Origin: Glandiceps talaboti
Lineage: Eukaryota > Hemichordata > Enteropneusta > Spengelidae
NCBI RefSeq assembly: GCF_964340395.1
Contig: NC_135564.1
Span: 22,499,287 to 22,563,286, forward strand
DNA: 64,000 nucleotides
Reading direction: 5' to 3'
The translations under genes were made by a program, and so were the position numbers. Below the pieces are notes generated by a model. That model did not search any database, had not been told where the DNA came from, and saw only the letters and a program-made list of their open reading frames with translations. Below are positions 1 through 10,860 of this stretch, piece by piece (position 1 is the first letter of the stretch; the number at the start of each line of letters is the position of its first letter).

Positions 1-1003
1 TTCTTACATAAATTGTTCTGACTTAGTACACTAGCTGTGTTCTTACATACATTGTTCTGACTTAGTACACTAGCTGTGTTCTTACATAAATTGTTCTGAC
101 TTAGTACACTAGCTGTGTTCTTACATAAATTGTTCTGACTTAGTACACTAGCTGTGTTCTTACATACATTGTTCTGACTTAGTACACTAGCTGTGTTCTT
201 ACATAAATTGTTCTGACTTAGTACACTAGCTGTGTTCTTACATACATTGTTCTGACTTAGTACACTAGCTGTGTTCTTACATAAATTGTTCTGACTTAGT
301 ACACTAGCTGTGTTCTTACATACATTGTTCTGACTTAGTACACTAGCTGTGTTCTTACATATATTGTTCTGACTTAGTACACTAGCTGTGTTCTTACATA
401 TATTGTTCTGACTTAGTACACTAGCTGTGTTCTTACATATATTGTTCTGACTTAGTACACTAGCTGTGTTCTTACATATATTGTTCTGACTTAGTACACT
501 AGCTGTGTTCTTACATATATTGTTCTGACTTAGTACACTAGCTGTGTTCTTACATACATTGTCCTGACTTAGTACACTAGCTGTGTTCTTACATATATTG
601 TTCTGACTTAGTACACTAGCTGTGTTCTTACATATATTGTTCTGACTTAGTACACTAGCTGTAATCTTACATACATTGTTCTGACTTAGTACACTAGCTG
701 TGTTCTTACATACATTGTTCTGACTTAGTACACTAGCTGTGTTCTTACATACATTGTTCTGACTTAGTACACTAGCTGTGTTCTTACATACATTGTTCTG
801 ACTTAGTACACTAGCTGTGTTCTTACATACATTGTTCTGACTTAGTACACTAGCTGTGTTCTTACATATATTGTTCTGACTTAGTACACTAGCTGTAATC
901 TTACATATATTGTTCTGACCACTTACTTCTTCGTGTTCTTTCTTGGTACACTAGTTGTGTTCTTACATATATTCTTTTGCCTTAGTACACTAGCTGTGTT
1001 CTT
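1..1003. repeat. 39-bp minisatellite, about 24 copies
   Basis: A 39-bp unit beginning TTCTTACATA and ending CTAGCTGTG is repeated head to tail from the first base, so the array runs off the left edge. Units differ mainly at one dinucleotide (ACATAAATT, ACATACATT or ACATATATT). The last two units (about 920-1003) are degenerate. It lies downstream of the second SNAPC5-like exon on the minus strand, so it is probably inside an intron or in 3' flanking DNA of that gene. Confidence 0.95.
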
Positions 1004-1069
1004 TCCATAGGTTTATGCAAACATCTTATCATGAGAGTATACTTACATGAATACAAAGAAGTGACTTAC

Positions 1070-1171
1070 ATTAGATGCTACATCACCAGAGAGTGAAGGA
1101 TTTTGACCATGACCTTGACTAGTCTCAGCTGACTTCATGGCAATCATACTTCTCAATGCCAATTCTTCTAC
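1070..1171 (-). CDS. SNAPC5: SNAPC5-like protein, second coding exon
   Basis: This is a 102-base, phase-0 exon encoding 34 residues that begin VEELALRSMIAMK. It is bounded by a CAG acceptor (intron side at 1172-1174) and a GTAAGT donor (reading down from 1069). The first ten residues directly continue the preceding exon's QLNRLK, giving the conserved core of the small snRNA-activating protein complex subunit SNAPC5 (SNAP19), which helps RNA polymerase II and III transcribe snRNA genes. The exon boundary falls inside this core. The rest is polar (S, G, Q, N). The final acidic exon expected from vertebrate homologues is not seen and probably lies beyond the left edge, past the 39-bp satellite. 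Exon pairing is inferred from sequence only. Confidence 0.72.
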
Positions 1172-1569
1172 CTGGTCAGAGGAGTGAAACCATTTGAAAG
1201 GTAAACGTCAATGTAGGAAATGTTCACTTATTATAGATTAAGTACAACTGTTTTGTATACTTTGGATCCATCATTAAACAATACATGTACATTTATGGTT
1301 GTTGGTATTCGTTTATTTGACTCTTTAGAGGAAAGTGAAGACTTTCTCATAATCAGTTTACTTTTGAGACTGATGTGATAGCTGTTAAGGCCATGCCTGA
1401 CTAACACTAACAGAAAGAGGTACTGTATTTGAAACCATGCTTACAATGAAGAACCATTGTCACGTTGTCCAATATATCATTTATTTGAGATATTTGTGAA
1501 ATATGTACCTGAAACACTTGCTGTGAAGGCACTATCAGATAATTATGGTTTGAAACATCCCTGACATAC

Positions 1570-1671
1570 CTTGAGTCTGTTTAGTTGTTCCTTCATTCTA
1601 TCTTCCAGCTCACTCATCACCTTCTCTTCTTGTCGGAGTTCTTGTAACTCTGTTAGTAAGTTAGAACTCAT
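1570..1671 (-). CDS. SNAPC5: SNAPC5-like protein, first coding exon
   Basis: The exon encodes 34 residues from an ATG at 1671, beginning MSSNLLTELQELRQEEK and ending QLNRLK, followed by a GTATGT donor at 1569. The leucine heptads (LLTELQELRQEEKVMSELEDRM) form a short coiled coil. LQELR-x-EE and QLNRLK match what I recall of vertebrate SNAPC5, which carries VEELAL next; that is exactly what the next exon encodes, in frame. A pyrimidine-rich stretch ending in CAG at about 1681-1695 could be an acceptor for an upstream non-coding exon, or the transcript may simply start nearby. The rest of the reading frame upstream of the ATG and into the intron is not coding. Confidence 0.75.
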
Positions 1672-1815
1672 CTTTACAGCTGATACAAAGAAAACATGTG
1701 AATCAACGGTGAGATGGTCGGGATTAAGAGCCATTTGAGTATGTCCAGGGAACTGAGAGTGCACTGAGGGTGGCATTCATGTATATGTTTACACGAACAC
1801 ACACGCATGCACGCA

Positions 1816-1819
<4 letters not shown>

Positions 1820-1872
<53 letters not shown>
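1820..1872. repeat. (CA)n microsatellite
   Basis: Uninterrupted CA dinucleotides, preceded by a few CGCA units from about 1803. The long frames that read through it are artefacts of the repeat. Confidence 0.97.
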
Positions 1873-1877
<5 letters not shown>

Positions 1878-1970
1878 TCTACAACTGTATCTACCTACCT
1901 CCCCTCTTCCCTACCATGCTTTTTCATTCTCAAGTCAATATATGTTGAAACTTCCTAGAAATATATATAT

Positions 1971-2372
1971 TGCGAATGCCAAACAGAAAATATCGTATAC
2001 CAAGCCACCGTCCACGGAAAAAAACAAACAAAAGTATATATCGGTCTAACAGAGAACAACTTCAAACAGAGATATGCCAACCACAAACAGTCATTCAAAC
2101 ATGAAAAACACAAAAACAGCACAGAACTATCAAAACACATTTGGAAACTGAAAAGAAACAACGAGCCCTTTTCCATATCCTGGTCCATCAGCAAGACAGC
2201 CCAAGCATACACCAATAAAACAAAACGATGCAACCTGTGTTTAACCGAAAAACTAACCATCATTAAAGCAGACAAAAACTCCACACTAAACAAAAGAACT
2301 CAGTTGATATCCAAATGCCGACACGAGAATAAGTTTTATTTGTCCAACTTCAATAGAGCATCTATCACCTAA
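1971..2372 (+). pseudogene. Penelope-like element, C-terminal GIY-YIG endonuclease fragment
   Basis: An open frame of 133 codons with no own start, ending in TAA at 2370-2372. It shows the GIY-YIG signature: IVYQATV (GIY strand) followed by VYIGLTE (YIG strand), then NNFKQRYANHKQSFKH, a later CNLCLTEKL and a terminal LNKRTQLISKCRHENKF. This order is characteristic of the endonuclease domain at the C-terminus of Penelope-like retroelements. The reverse transcriptase that should precede it is absent, so the copy is 5'-truncated. The left junction lies near the CA microsatellite. What follows (2373-2640) fits the element's 3' repeat, including a hammerhead-like motif. Confidence 0.8.
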
Positions 2373-2572
2373 ACTAAACCTGTTAACTAACGGAACATCA
2401 AAGCCCAACATGTAACAACCCGCCAACACCTACTTGTCCGCACCGAATAACTCGCACAATAACAACCAGCACCTCAACACACACAACACCAACCCACCAC
2501 ACAGACAATAGTGATGATATTTCTATTGTCTGCGCTCTATATAAACACACACCCTGAGAGTAGAAACCAGCA

Positions 2573-2616
2573 GTTGTCTGATGATCGTGCAATGCGTGAA
2601 ACTCCGAGTTACAACC
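2573..2616 (+). ncRNA. Hammerhead-ribozyme-like motif of a Penelope-like element
   Basis: The core box CTGATGA (2578-2584) is followed 13 bases later by GAAA (2598-2601). Between them is a possible weak stem II. After GAAA, CTC and GAG can form a very short stem III, followed by UU as the cleavage position. Stem I can form between GTTGT (2573-2577) and ACAAC (2611-2615). Penelope-like elements are known to carry minimal hammerheads with very short stem III in their terminal repeats, and this motif sits about 200 bases downstream of a Penelope coding fragment. Stem II has a mismatch next to the core, so activity is doubtful. Confidence 0.5.
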
Positions 2617-2642
2617 AAGAAAGAGTTCCAGTACTACCAAAA

Positions 2643-2644
<2 letters not shown>

Positions 2645-2697
<53 letters not shown>
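2645..2697. repeat. (TA)n microsatellite
   Basis: About 26 TA dinucleotides directly at the end of the Penelope-like remnant and abutting a 39-bp minisatellite. Confidence 0.97.
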
Positions 2698-2700
<3 letters not shown>

Positions 2701-2862
2701 TCACTGGTTCTGTATTTACACTGTGTTGCAGGCTACTGTTCACTGGTTCTGTATTTACAATGTGTTGCAGGCTACTGTTCACTGGTTCTGTATTTACAAT
2801 GTGTTGCAGGCTACTGTTCACTGGTTCTGTGTTTACAATGTGTTGCTGGCTACTGTTCACTG
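2698..2862. repeat. 39-bp minisatellite, about 4 copies
   Basis: The unit contains TTCACTGGTTCTGTATTTAC and then AATGTGTTGCAGGCTACTG. Its period equals that of the array at 1-1003 but the sequence is unrelated. Confidence 0.93.
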
Positions 2863-3020
2863 CAATCTGATTAAAATCCGATGTAGATGTTGGCTAATCG
2901 TTCATTGCTATTTTACCTTCATTATTTTGACTGAATTGACCTTCTTACATTTTTTAGCCTGATCGCCTCCTCTACATCTGAACTGACGCACATGCAAACG
3001 AATTTCTGCTCAGTGAGACA
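2863..3020. mobile_element. Diverged relative of the 201-bp hairpin element
   Basis: CAATCTGATTAAAATCCGATG at 2865-2885 is nearly identical to the terminus of the near-perfect hairpin at 31860-32060. The following bases follow its arm only loosely, and no matching second arm is clear. I read it as a half or strongly diverged copy. Confidence 0.4.
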
Positions 3021-4095
3021 CACAGCCAATCAGGTTGCGTCTTACTTGTCATGGGCAAACATTGAATATCAACAGGAAGTCCAGTAAATGTCCTGAAAAT
3101 ATTACTAACGTAGCTTTTAGTTTTAATAAGATATTGGCATATTTTCGGTACACAAGATCGTCATGGACATTAAAGGATGCCCTCAACGGTCATTGTTGTG
3201 CAAGTGAAGATATCGAACGAGTTTTTAGCACAGCGTCTGCACTCAAACACTGAGTCCGTCATATTTTGAGCATTTGGTAAGTACTCGTACATATTATTTA
3301 TAGTGTTACTTGCAACTACATGTAAGATGAACGTTTGAATGTTACAAATCAAATCAATTGCCATTTTCGTCCACAGTGCAAGGTCACATACATACGTACA
3401 ACGGTACATGCCTTATATCATGATGGACGCCATTTTCTTTAATCGATCGAGAACGAATAGATTACTTTGCATGTAATATTACAACATGAAGCGTTGTCAT
3501 TATGCCAAAAATATAGGTTGTGTTGTTATCGTGCCAAAAAAATAGGTTATGTATGTATGTATGTATGTATGTATGTATGTATTGTATGTATGTAAAAAGG
3601 AAAACAGAGTTTCTCGTCAGGAAATGTTGTCTAAAGTGGTATTTTTTTTTACATTCTCAACAAATGTTAATCAATCTACTTATCATTGCAGTTACTGTTC
3701 TTTATATTTAGTACTTTACAGCAAGTGTGTATGTTGGGCATGTCATGGGCTAGTTCATGATTAGTTCTGCAGTTGTCCTCATTGAAGTGGCAATGTAGGG
3801 AGAGTTACTTTTAGTGTTTTCCCTTTTGTCTGCAGACTGAATTGGCTTACGGAACTGAAGAAAAAAATAACGAGGAAAGAGGGTACTTAAGTGATGGGCA
3901 CTGACCAGAAACAATTTTTTTTTTTGGCCTTTAAATCTCTTTCTATGATGAGTGCTATGCTACGACATTAGCTTCACGTTACATGTTGTGGTTGGCCAGG
4001 ACAGCAATGGGCAAATAGCAATCAATGAGAAAAAATAACTTATTGCATATGTTGTGTTGTATTCCAACAATAAATTGTCTGTAGGAACGACAATC
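3021..4095. other. Non-coding stretch with ATGT microsatellite
   Basis: A (GTAT)n run occupies 3548-3592. Otherwise the region holds only short frames without recognisable domains. I see no gene here. Confidence 0.6.
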
Positions 4096-4099
4096 TCAA

Positions 4100-4777
4100 A
4101 ACTTTGTCCTTACGGAAGCCATTCAGTTTAAATCTGGTTGAATCTGTATTCACTTACCTACCTATCCCTCTTGTTATTCTTGTAATATGCATCATCATCA
4201 TTACACTATCGCTAAGGGCATGGTCATGGTTGCTAGGGCCAATTGTGTCAAAATGCTTTCAATGCAGAATAAAACTTCCAGAAACATACCCACCAAATTG
4301 CAACCCCATTCACCTTGCAGTTTCGATATATGTTGTTGACCAAAATTGATATCTTATTACCTAATTTGCATGTCGCTGATGGGGATCATCATGTTGTGAA
4401 TACAGCTTCATCTACACATGTCTAGATGCATCCCCATTAAATTTCAGACACATTTTTAGACCTAATTTGCATATCACAGATGGGATCATCATGTTAGGGT
4501 TAAAACCCTAACCCTAACCCTAATTCTAAATCTAAACACCACTAAGAATGTTCCCATCAAATTTTAGACCGATCTGCCCAGTAGTTTGGAGTTTACCAAA
4601 AATCTTTTTTGACCCAAATCACACACCGGTGGTAGGATAATTTTAATTTGAACAATTTGCCAACTAGACACCCAATGTTATACACCCACCAAATATCATG
4701 GTCCATCGTTTTTACCTCCCATAAGGGTACAGGAGGTATTAAAAGAGGGATGTCTGTCTGTGTGTCTGTCAGGCATC

Positions 4778-4815
<38 letters not shown>

Positions 4816-4870
4816 TGTCTGTGTGTCTGTCTGTCTGTCTGTGTCACCATTTTCTTAAAAACGGCTGGCT
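4100..4870. mobile_element. Dispersed repeat of the 'GGGC(A/G)TGGTCATGGTTGCTAGG' family
   Basis: The block shares with 13.7-14.3 kb and 26.8-28.1 kb the phrases TGGTCATGGTTGCTAGGG, CCTAATTTGCAT, ATGGGATCATCATGTT and CAACTAGACACCC, ending in a TG-rich microsatellite (4750-4842). It has no coding capacity and looks like a non-autonomous interspersed element. An interstitial telomere-like stretch lies inside it. Confidence 0.6.
4494..4523. repeat. Interstitial telomere-like repeat
   Basis: One TTAGGG unit is followed by TTAAAA and then three CCCTAA units, so the motif occurs in both orientations within 30 bases. It lies inside a dispersed repeat copy. Confidence 0.8.
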
Positions 4871-4968
4871 CAATTATAATGAAATTTAGTACTTATAATG
4901 TTTGGGGTAATGGCTGGACCTGATTAGCTTTTGAGCGAGATCTGTTCATGTTAATTAGGGAAATTTGC

Positions 4969-4969
<1 letters not shown>

Positions 4970-5009
<40 letters not shown>

Positions 5010-5013
5010 GTAC
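4970..5013. repeat. (AAT)n microsatellite
   Basis: Uninterrupted ATA/AAT triplets with a few interruptions, at the left edge of the large duplicated segment. Confidence 0.9.
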
Positions 5014-6640
5014 ATAATAATTATAATAATCGAGTTTATTCGAATATTAACCACCCTACCTGGGGTAGTTTTGTGTGCTGAGTTCAAAAAAGGGGGTCAT
5101 TTTATGAACATCTGTTGCCATGGTAACCAAAATCACCATAATATGTTAATCATTTTTCCAAAATTTGACATAAAACATTGAAAAAAAAGATAATACAGTG
5201 AAAAAATGTCCTTGTATTATACATGTATGAGTTAGTGCTACCTAGTGTAACAAACTGTATAAAATTTGATGGCTGTTTCCATGGCAACATAAGGTAGACG
5301 TGAAAATTATGTTTTTATTACATACACATACATCTCACAAATAACATTATAAATCTGATAAATATCTTTTTATTTGCACATTGACCCCACTACCAAGGGT
5401 AGTTTGTCATGCTGAATTAAAAAAAAGTGGACATTTAATGAACATCAGTTGCCATGGTAACCAAAATAACCATATTATGTGATTTTTTGAAAAATTATAC
5501 ATAAAACACTTTAAAAATTTCAAATTTAGGAAAAAACATCATTGCTGTTTGAATGTATGGGTTGGTGATATATGTTGTAACAAGGTGTCATGATTTTTGA
5601 AATTATCTGTATCAAACCTATGCAATTCTAAAACTCTAAAATCACCAGAATAAATTGTAAATACCTAATTTGTCCTAAAATACCAGCAGTCCTTGACAAT
5701 TCCATTTACGCAGCTTGGTTCAGTCTTTTATCACAAAATCTTCAAAGTAAGTGTACACACACATTTGAGTACAAGTTGACATGATCGTTGACTCCATACT
5801 GTATATTATTGTTTGTACTTGGATTTTATCTGACAAAATATTGTCTGCTTTTAAATTCTCCAACTCAACTGACAACATGATGTGCGTATGCGTATGTACA
5901 TATTTCCGGGTCCCAGTGACACATGCCAAATTCAAACGATAAGGACACAATATAGTTGGGATCGATCACAGTATCACTACATCGATTGTTACAGGAATAT
6001 CAATATTATTATCCAGAATTTCTCAGTAGTGAAGCATTTATGTGTGTATGCAGCAGTACGAGGTGTGCCGTACACACATCATATACACAAGCATGATGGG
6101 CAATGAAAGCAACCAACTCACTAGTTTATTGTTCACATGACTTTGCCGAACGACTAGGAATAATCATTAATTTACAAGTTGCTAAAATTTACATGAAGTT
6201 GACTTAAAAACAGAAAGGGGCATTGCAAATATTTTGTAATGCATGCATAGTCCGGATTGTTTGTCTTGCTTTCAAACAGACTACCGAGAGTTGATTGCTT
6301 TTATTTTGATACGATAACATGTACCACTGACGCAGTCAATATAAAAAGACGCAACAATGATGTTGTGTCTACCTGGAAAATTACACACATCGCGGCGAAA
6401 ACATGTTCATATGGACATAGCACAGACGCACAGTGCAGTGAATACGTCACGCTCCCACGTCAAAAATCAAAACAAAATAAATAAATAAATAAATAAAACA
6501 AAAAATTGCACTGTAAGTCATGCCAAGCCATAGTTCTCTTCAGCATGTTCAAATTTTATTTTATTTTACGAGACAAAAATAGTGGTAGACGATATACGGC
6601 ACCATGCCACACTGTTTTGGGTAGTGTTTTGAAAGATTAC
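5014..6640. repeat. Large dispersed repeat, copy 1 (about 1.6 kb)
   Basis: The block matches 9110-10790 closely and in the same orientation. Shared landmarks include TTATTCGAATATTAACCACC, CTACCTGGGGTAGTTTTG, GTTGCCATGGTAACC, CCGGGTCCCAGTGACACATG and TTGCCGAACGACTAGGAATA. Internally, a section around CTACCTGGGGTAG ... GTTGCCATGGTAACC recurs about 345 bases later in altered form. It encodes nothing recognisable. A third, partial copy of its right part lies at 6945-7430. Confidence 0.85.
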
Positions 6641-6944
6641 TTGACTTGACCTCGTTTCCTACCCCTATACGAATTAGCACTTACGATTTTATGTGCATTT
6701 CACCTGTTTCTATTTCAATCGTGCACAATGAACCAAAAAACACAACACTCTAAAAAAAATACTAGTATACACACTATACTTGCCCATCATAATAATAACC
6801 TTTACCGAGCCAGTAAGCATGTAAATATAACTGAGTTCCCTGACCAATTTAGGAGTTACCCGGTTGTGGCTCATGATCAAAGTGAAATCGAAAATTGTGT
6901 TTGAACTGATATAAAGAAGGCAAGTCAGCTTCATGATAATATTT

Positions 6945-7430
6945 TGTTTTGTTTTTGTTTTTGAACAATAATGCGTAGTCCGATTGTTTGTCTTGCTTTC
7001 AAACAGACTACGGAAAGTTGATTGCTTTTATTTTGATACATAGCATGAATCATTGTTGAAATCAACATAAAAAGACGCAACGCTGTACTGATGTTGCAAT
7101 TCAGTGCTGCCATTTTTGTGTCTACCTGGAAAATTACATGGCAAACACAGGTTCATATAGACACAACACAGTACAGTTATGTCAAAACAAAAAAATAAAT
7201 AAATAAAACAAAACATGCCTGGCGATAGTTCTGTTCAGCATGTTCAAATTTTATTTCATTTTACAACTAATACAAGACAAATATAGTCGTAGACGATACA
7301 CCACGCCACATGTACAGTAAGTCTTCAGTACGAACGGGACGGGTACGTTTTTGAAAGACAATGAAACTGCTTCATGTCACTGTGTGGATGGTAATGAACC
7401 CAATCAAGAGAAAGTGAAATAAAATGAGTA
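6945..7430. repeat. Large dispersed repeat, partial copy
   Basis: This repeats the right third of the 5.0-6.6 kb block (CCGATTGTTTGTCTTGCTTT ... ATGGTAATGAACCCAATCAA). It reaches further right than copy 1 and matches the right end of copy 2 at about 10440-10860. Confidence 0.75.
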
Positions 7431-8730
7431 CATTATAGTATTCAAGGTGGCTGGTTATCAGATAAAACTAAAAAGCCCAAAGTGTAAAATAAGAAATTTA
7501 TTCATAATTATCTGGAAAATATTTGACGATTACGCGGCAAAACAAGACTAGCAATGTAGCGAAAGTGTTCGTTCTCGGTGAATTTAACCCTTGACCTAGT
7601 TTCATACAGACGTCGAAGGAAACGAGGTCAGTGTGACATATCATACATGATCAACAAACAACATTTACATGAGAATACAATTAAATGTTGTCTAAACTTC
7701 AGTGGAAGAGAAATTCTGTTGATCAGACAACGACTATTTTCATTTTCTTAAAACATCTTGAAGATAAGAAGCAAAGTGTGACACTGACAAACAGGCTAGT
7801 CCGTCCGGTACCATACACATGAGGCACAAACATACCACCATGTGCATCTGGTTGACTGGGATTGATTGTTATCACGTAATATTTAGCGCTTACTTTATGC
7901 TGTTGCTTCCAAATATTATTGAACTGTAATCTTTCTAAACAAGTCATGGAAATTGCCAGAAACCTGATGATTTAATGATTGAATATGTTACGATAAAAAA
8001 TTCCCTTACCTTCAGTTAAATTTTCTGATGGGAAGCAACACAATCATTTAGTGTGACATCTGATAAGCGACATAGATGATGGGTACAGCGATGTAATTCG
8101 TAAACAAATCTAACGCTGCGTTGGTAACTATTATTTCTGTAAATGATCCTTAAATATCAAGTACACCTGTCTTCATAGCAAACAGAAATCAGAGGCCAAG
8201 TTTTGCAACGAATGGATACATCATTTGACTCCACCACAACGGCACACAAATATATTGTGAACAATAAAATAAGTACCAATAGCTCAAAAACCTGGCTCAA
8301 ATTTTATCACACTCGCACAGCTCAGAGCACCTGCAGGGTGTCGGAAAAAATCGATAATCTTTTCAGTAAACTTTGCAACACTGTATAATCAAAATAATTG
8401 TACCTGTCAATGTACTGCTGCATAGTAGAAATACTACTACTAAACACTTCGTGGAATAATATAATTACTTTGGACTGTACATTGTATTATCATATGTTAC
8501 ATGAATTTGCTGAACGGCCGGCGAGGGATATTTGTTACAGAATGTTGTGAAAGTCTACGATGTTTTGAAAACAGCAGCGATTTGGGAATAATAATATTAC
8601 AAATATAGTAATGCTCATTGCAAATATTGTTTTCAGGGAATGTTATCGGCAACATTATAAATCGTAACAGAACAATGTATGTGGCCTATTAACCTTGCTT
8701 GGTCATGATGCGAGCTGTTCAGACAAATAT
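7431..8730. other. Non-coding stretch
   Basis: Only short, unconvincing frames occur here. I see no splice-bounded exons, RNA genes or clear repeats. Confidence 0.5.
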
Positions 8731-8960
8731 CGGGGGGGGGGGGGGGGGGGCTACTCCCTTATTTGAGTATACATTTAAGTGCCGACCTTTTGGGTTCGTT
8801 TTCAAGCCATTTGGTCTAAAATGGGGTCAGGTTTTTTTCGAACTCAAGAGTCTAAAACGGGTCCACTTTGCATTATATTTGATTTTGCTTGGTCTAAAAT
8901 GTGGCCCTTTGTTCTTTGCCAAATCGTAATTGCCATAAATTGCCCCAAAATGTTGCCTCC
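8731..8960. mobile_element. Poly-G-headed repeat end
   Basis: A run of about 19 G is followed by CTACTCCCTTATTTGAGTAT and then three spaced, similar phrases (TGGTCTAAAATGGGGTC, AGTCTAAAACGGGTCC, TGGTCTAAAATGTGGCCC). G-runs next to such phrases recur inside the Harbinger-type element at 32.7-35.5 kb, so I read this as the end of a non-autonomous DNA element. The other end was not found. Confidence 0.35.
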
Positions 8961-8999
8961 TATAAAGGAAAATGTATTTTGTATTTTATTGACAATAGG

Positions 9000-10860
9000 A
9001 CCAACAGGCACCATTCCTCTAAATTGTCTCTCACACAATGCTTTATTATTATATACTATTTTAACCCCTTCACTTGTAATAATAATAATTATAATAATAG
9101 TACATAGAAATCATAATTTTTATAATAAACAGGTTTATTCGAATATTAACCACCCTACCTGGGGTAGTTTTGTATGCTGAGTTCAAAAAAGGGGGTCATT
9201 TTATGAACATCTGTTGCCATGGTAACCAAAATCACCATAATATGTTAATCATTTTTCCAAAAATTGACATAAAACATTGAAAGAAAAGATAATACAGTGA
9301 AAAAATGTCCTTGTATTAGACATGTATGAGTTAGTGCTACCTGGTGTAACATAAATTGTATAAAATTGGATGGCTGTTTCCGTGGCAACATAAGGTAGGC
9401 GTGAAAATTATGTTTTCATTGCATACACATACATCTCACAAATAACATTATAAATCTGATAAATATCTTTTTATTTGCACATTGACCCCACTACCAAGGG
9501 TAGTTTGTCATGCTGAATTCAAAAAAGTGGTCATTTAATGAACATCAGTTGCCATGGTAACCAAAATAACCATATTATGTGATTTTTTGAAAAATTAGTC
9601 ATAAAACACTTTAAAAATTTCAAATTTAGGAAAAAAACATCATTGCTGTTTGAATGTATGGGTTGGTGATATGTTGTAACAAGGTTTCATGAGTTTTGAA
9701 ATTATCTGTATCAAACCTATGCAATTCTCAAACTCTAAAATCACCAGAATAAATTGTAAATACCTAAAATATACCAGCAGTCCTTGATAATTCCATTTAC
9801 GCAGCTTGGTTCAGTCTTTTATCACAAAATCTTCAAATAAGTTTACACACACATTTGAGTACAAGTTGACATGATCGTTGACTCCAACTGTATGTTATTG
9901 TTTGTACTTGGATTTTATCCAACAAAATATCGTCTGCTTTTAAATTCTCCAACTCAACTGACAACATCATGATGTGCGTATGCGTACGTACATATTTCCG
10001 GGTCCCAGTGACACATGCCAAATTCAAACGATAAGGACACAATATAGTTGGGATCGATCACAGTATCACTACATCGATTGTTACAGGAATATCAATATTA
10101 TTATCCAGAATTTCTCAGTCATGAAGCTTGCTGACAAGTGCAAGGTTATAAAGTAAGATGGCAACTTTTATATTTTGCGCGTGCAAGTCAACTGACGTCA
10201 CTAGAATGTATTACAATGTAGCTATAGTTATCACGCGAATCACGCATGTCATGTGCGCTGCATTTATGTGTGTATGCAACGGTACACGTGTGCCATACAC
10301 ATATAATATACACAAGCAAGATAGGCAGTGACCAGGTCGCTACTTTATTGTTTACATGACTTTGCCGAACGACTAGGAATAATCAGTAATTTACAAGTTG
10401 CTAAAATTTACACGAAGTTGACTTAAAAACAGAAAGGGGCATTGCGAATATTTTGTAATGCATGCGTAGTCCGGATTGGTTGTCTTGCAATTGTTGCGTC
10501 TACCTGGAAAATTACATACATCTTGGCGAACACACATTCATATGGACAAAGCAGTGCAGTGCATATGCCACGCTCCCACGTCAAAAATCAAAACAAAAAA
10601 AATAAAAAAACAAAAATTTGCACTGTAAGACATGCCTAGCCATAGTTCTCTTCTTCAAAATTGTTCAAATTTTATTTTATTTTAGGAGACAGGCATGTCG
10701 ATATTATTTTTTTATTTTACGAGACAAAAATAGTCGTAGACGATATATATGGCACCATGACACACTGTGTAAGCACAGGTAGTTTTTTGAAAGATGACAA
10801 AACTGCTGCTGTGTGGATGGTAATGAACCCAATCAATAGAAAATGAAATTAAAAAAAAGT
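9000..10860. repeat. Large dispersed repeat, copy 2
   Basis: From about 9110 the block is a direct copy of 5014-6640 with small indels. It continues to about 10860, where it also matches 7300-7430. A stretch of about 130 bases around 10130-10260 is absent from copy 1. The leading part (9015-9085) matches 13365-13440 instead, so the copy is itself composite. Confidence 0.82.

Noticed and set aside
1674-2049. Thr/His- or Cys/Val-repeat open frames
   Set aside because: Translations of the CA microsatellite.
2511-2874. Open frames containing YIYIYI and repeated FTGSVFT segments
   Set aside because: Translations of the TA microsatellite and the adjacent 39-bp repeat.
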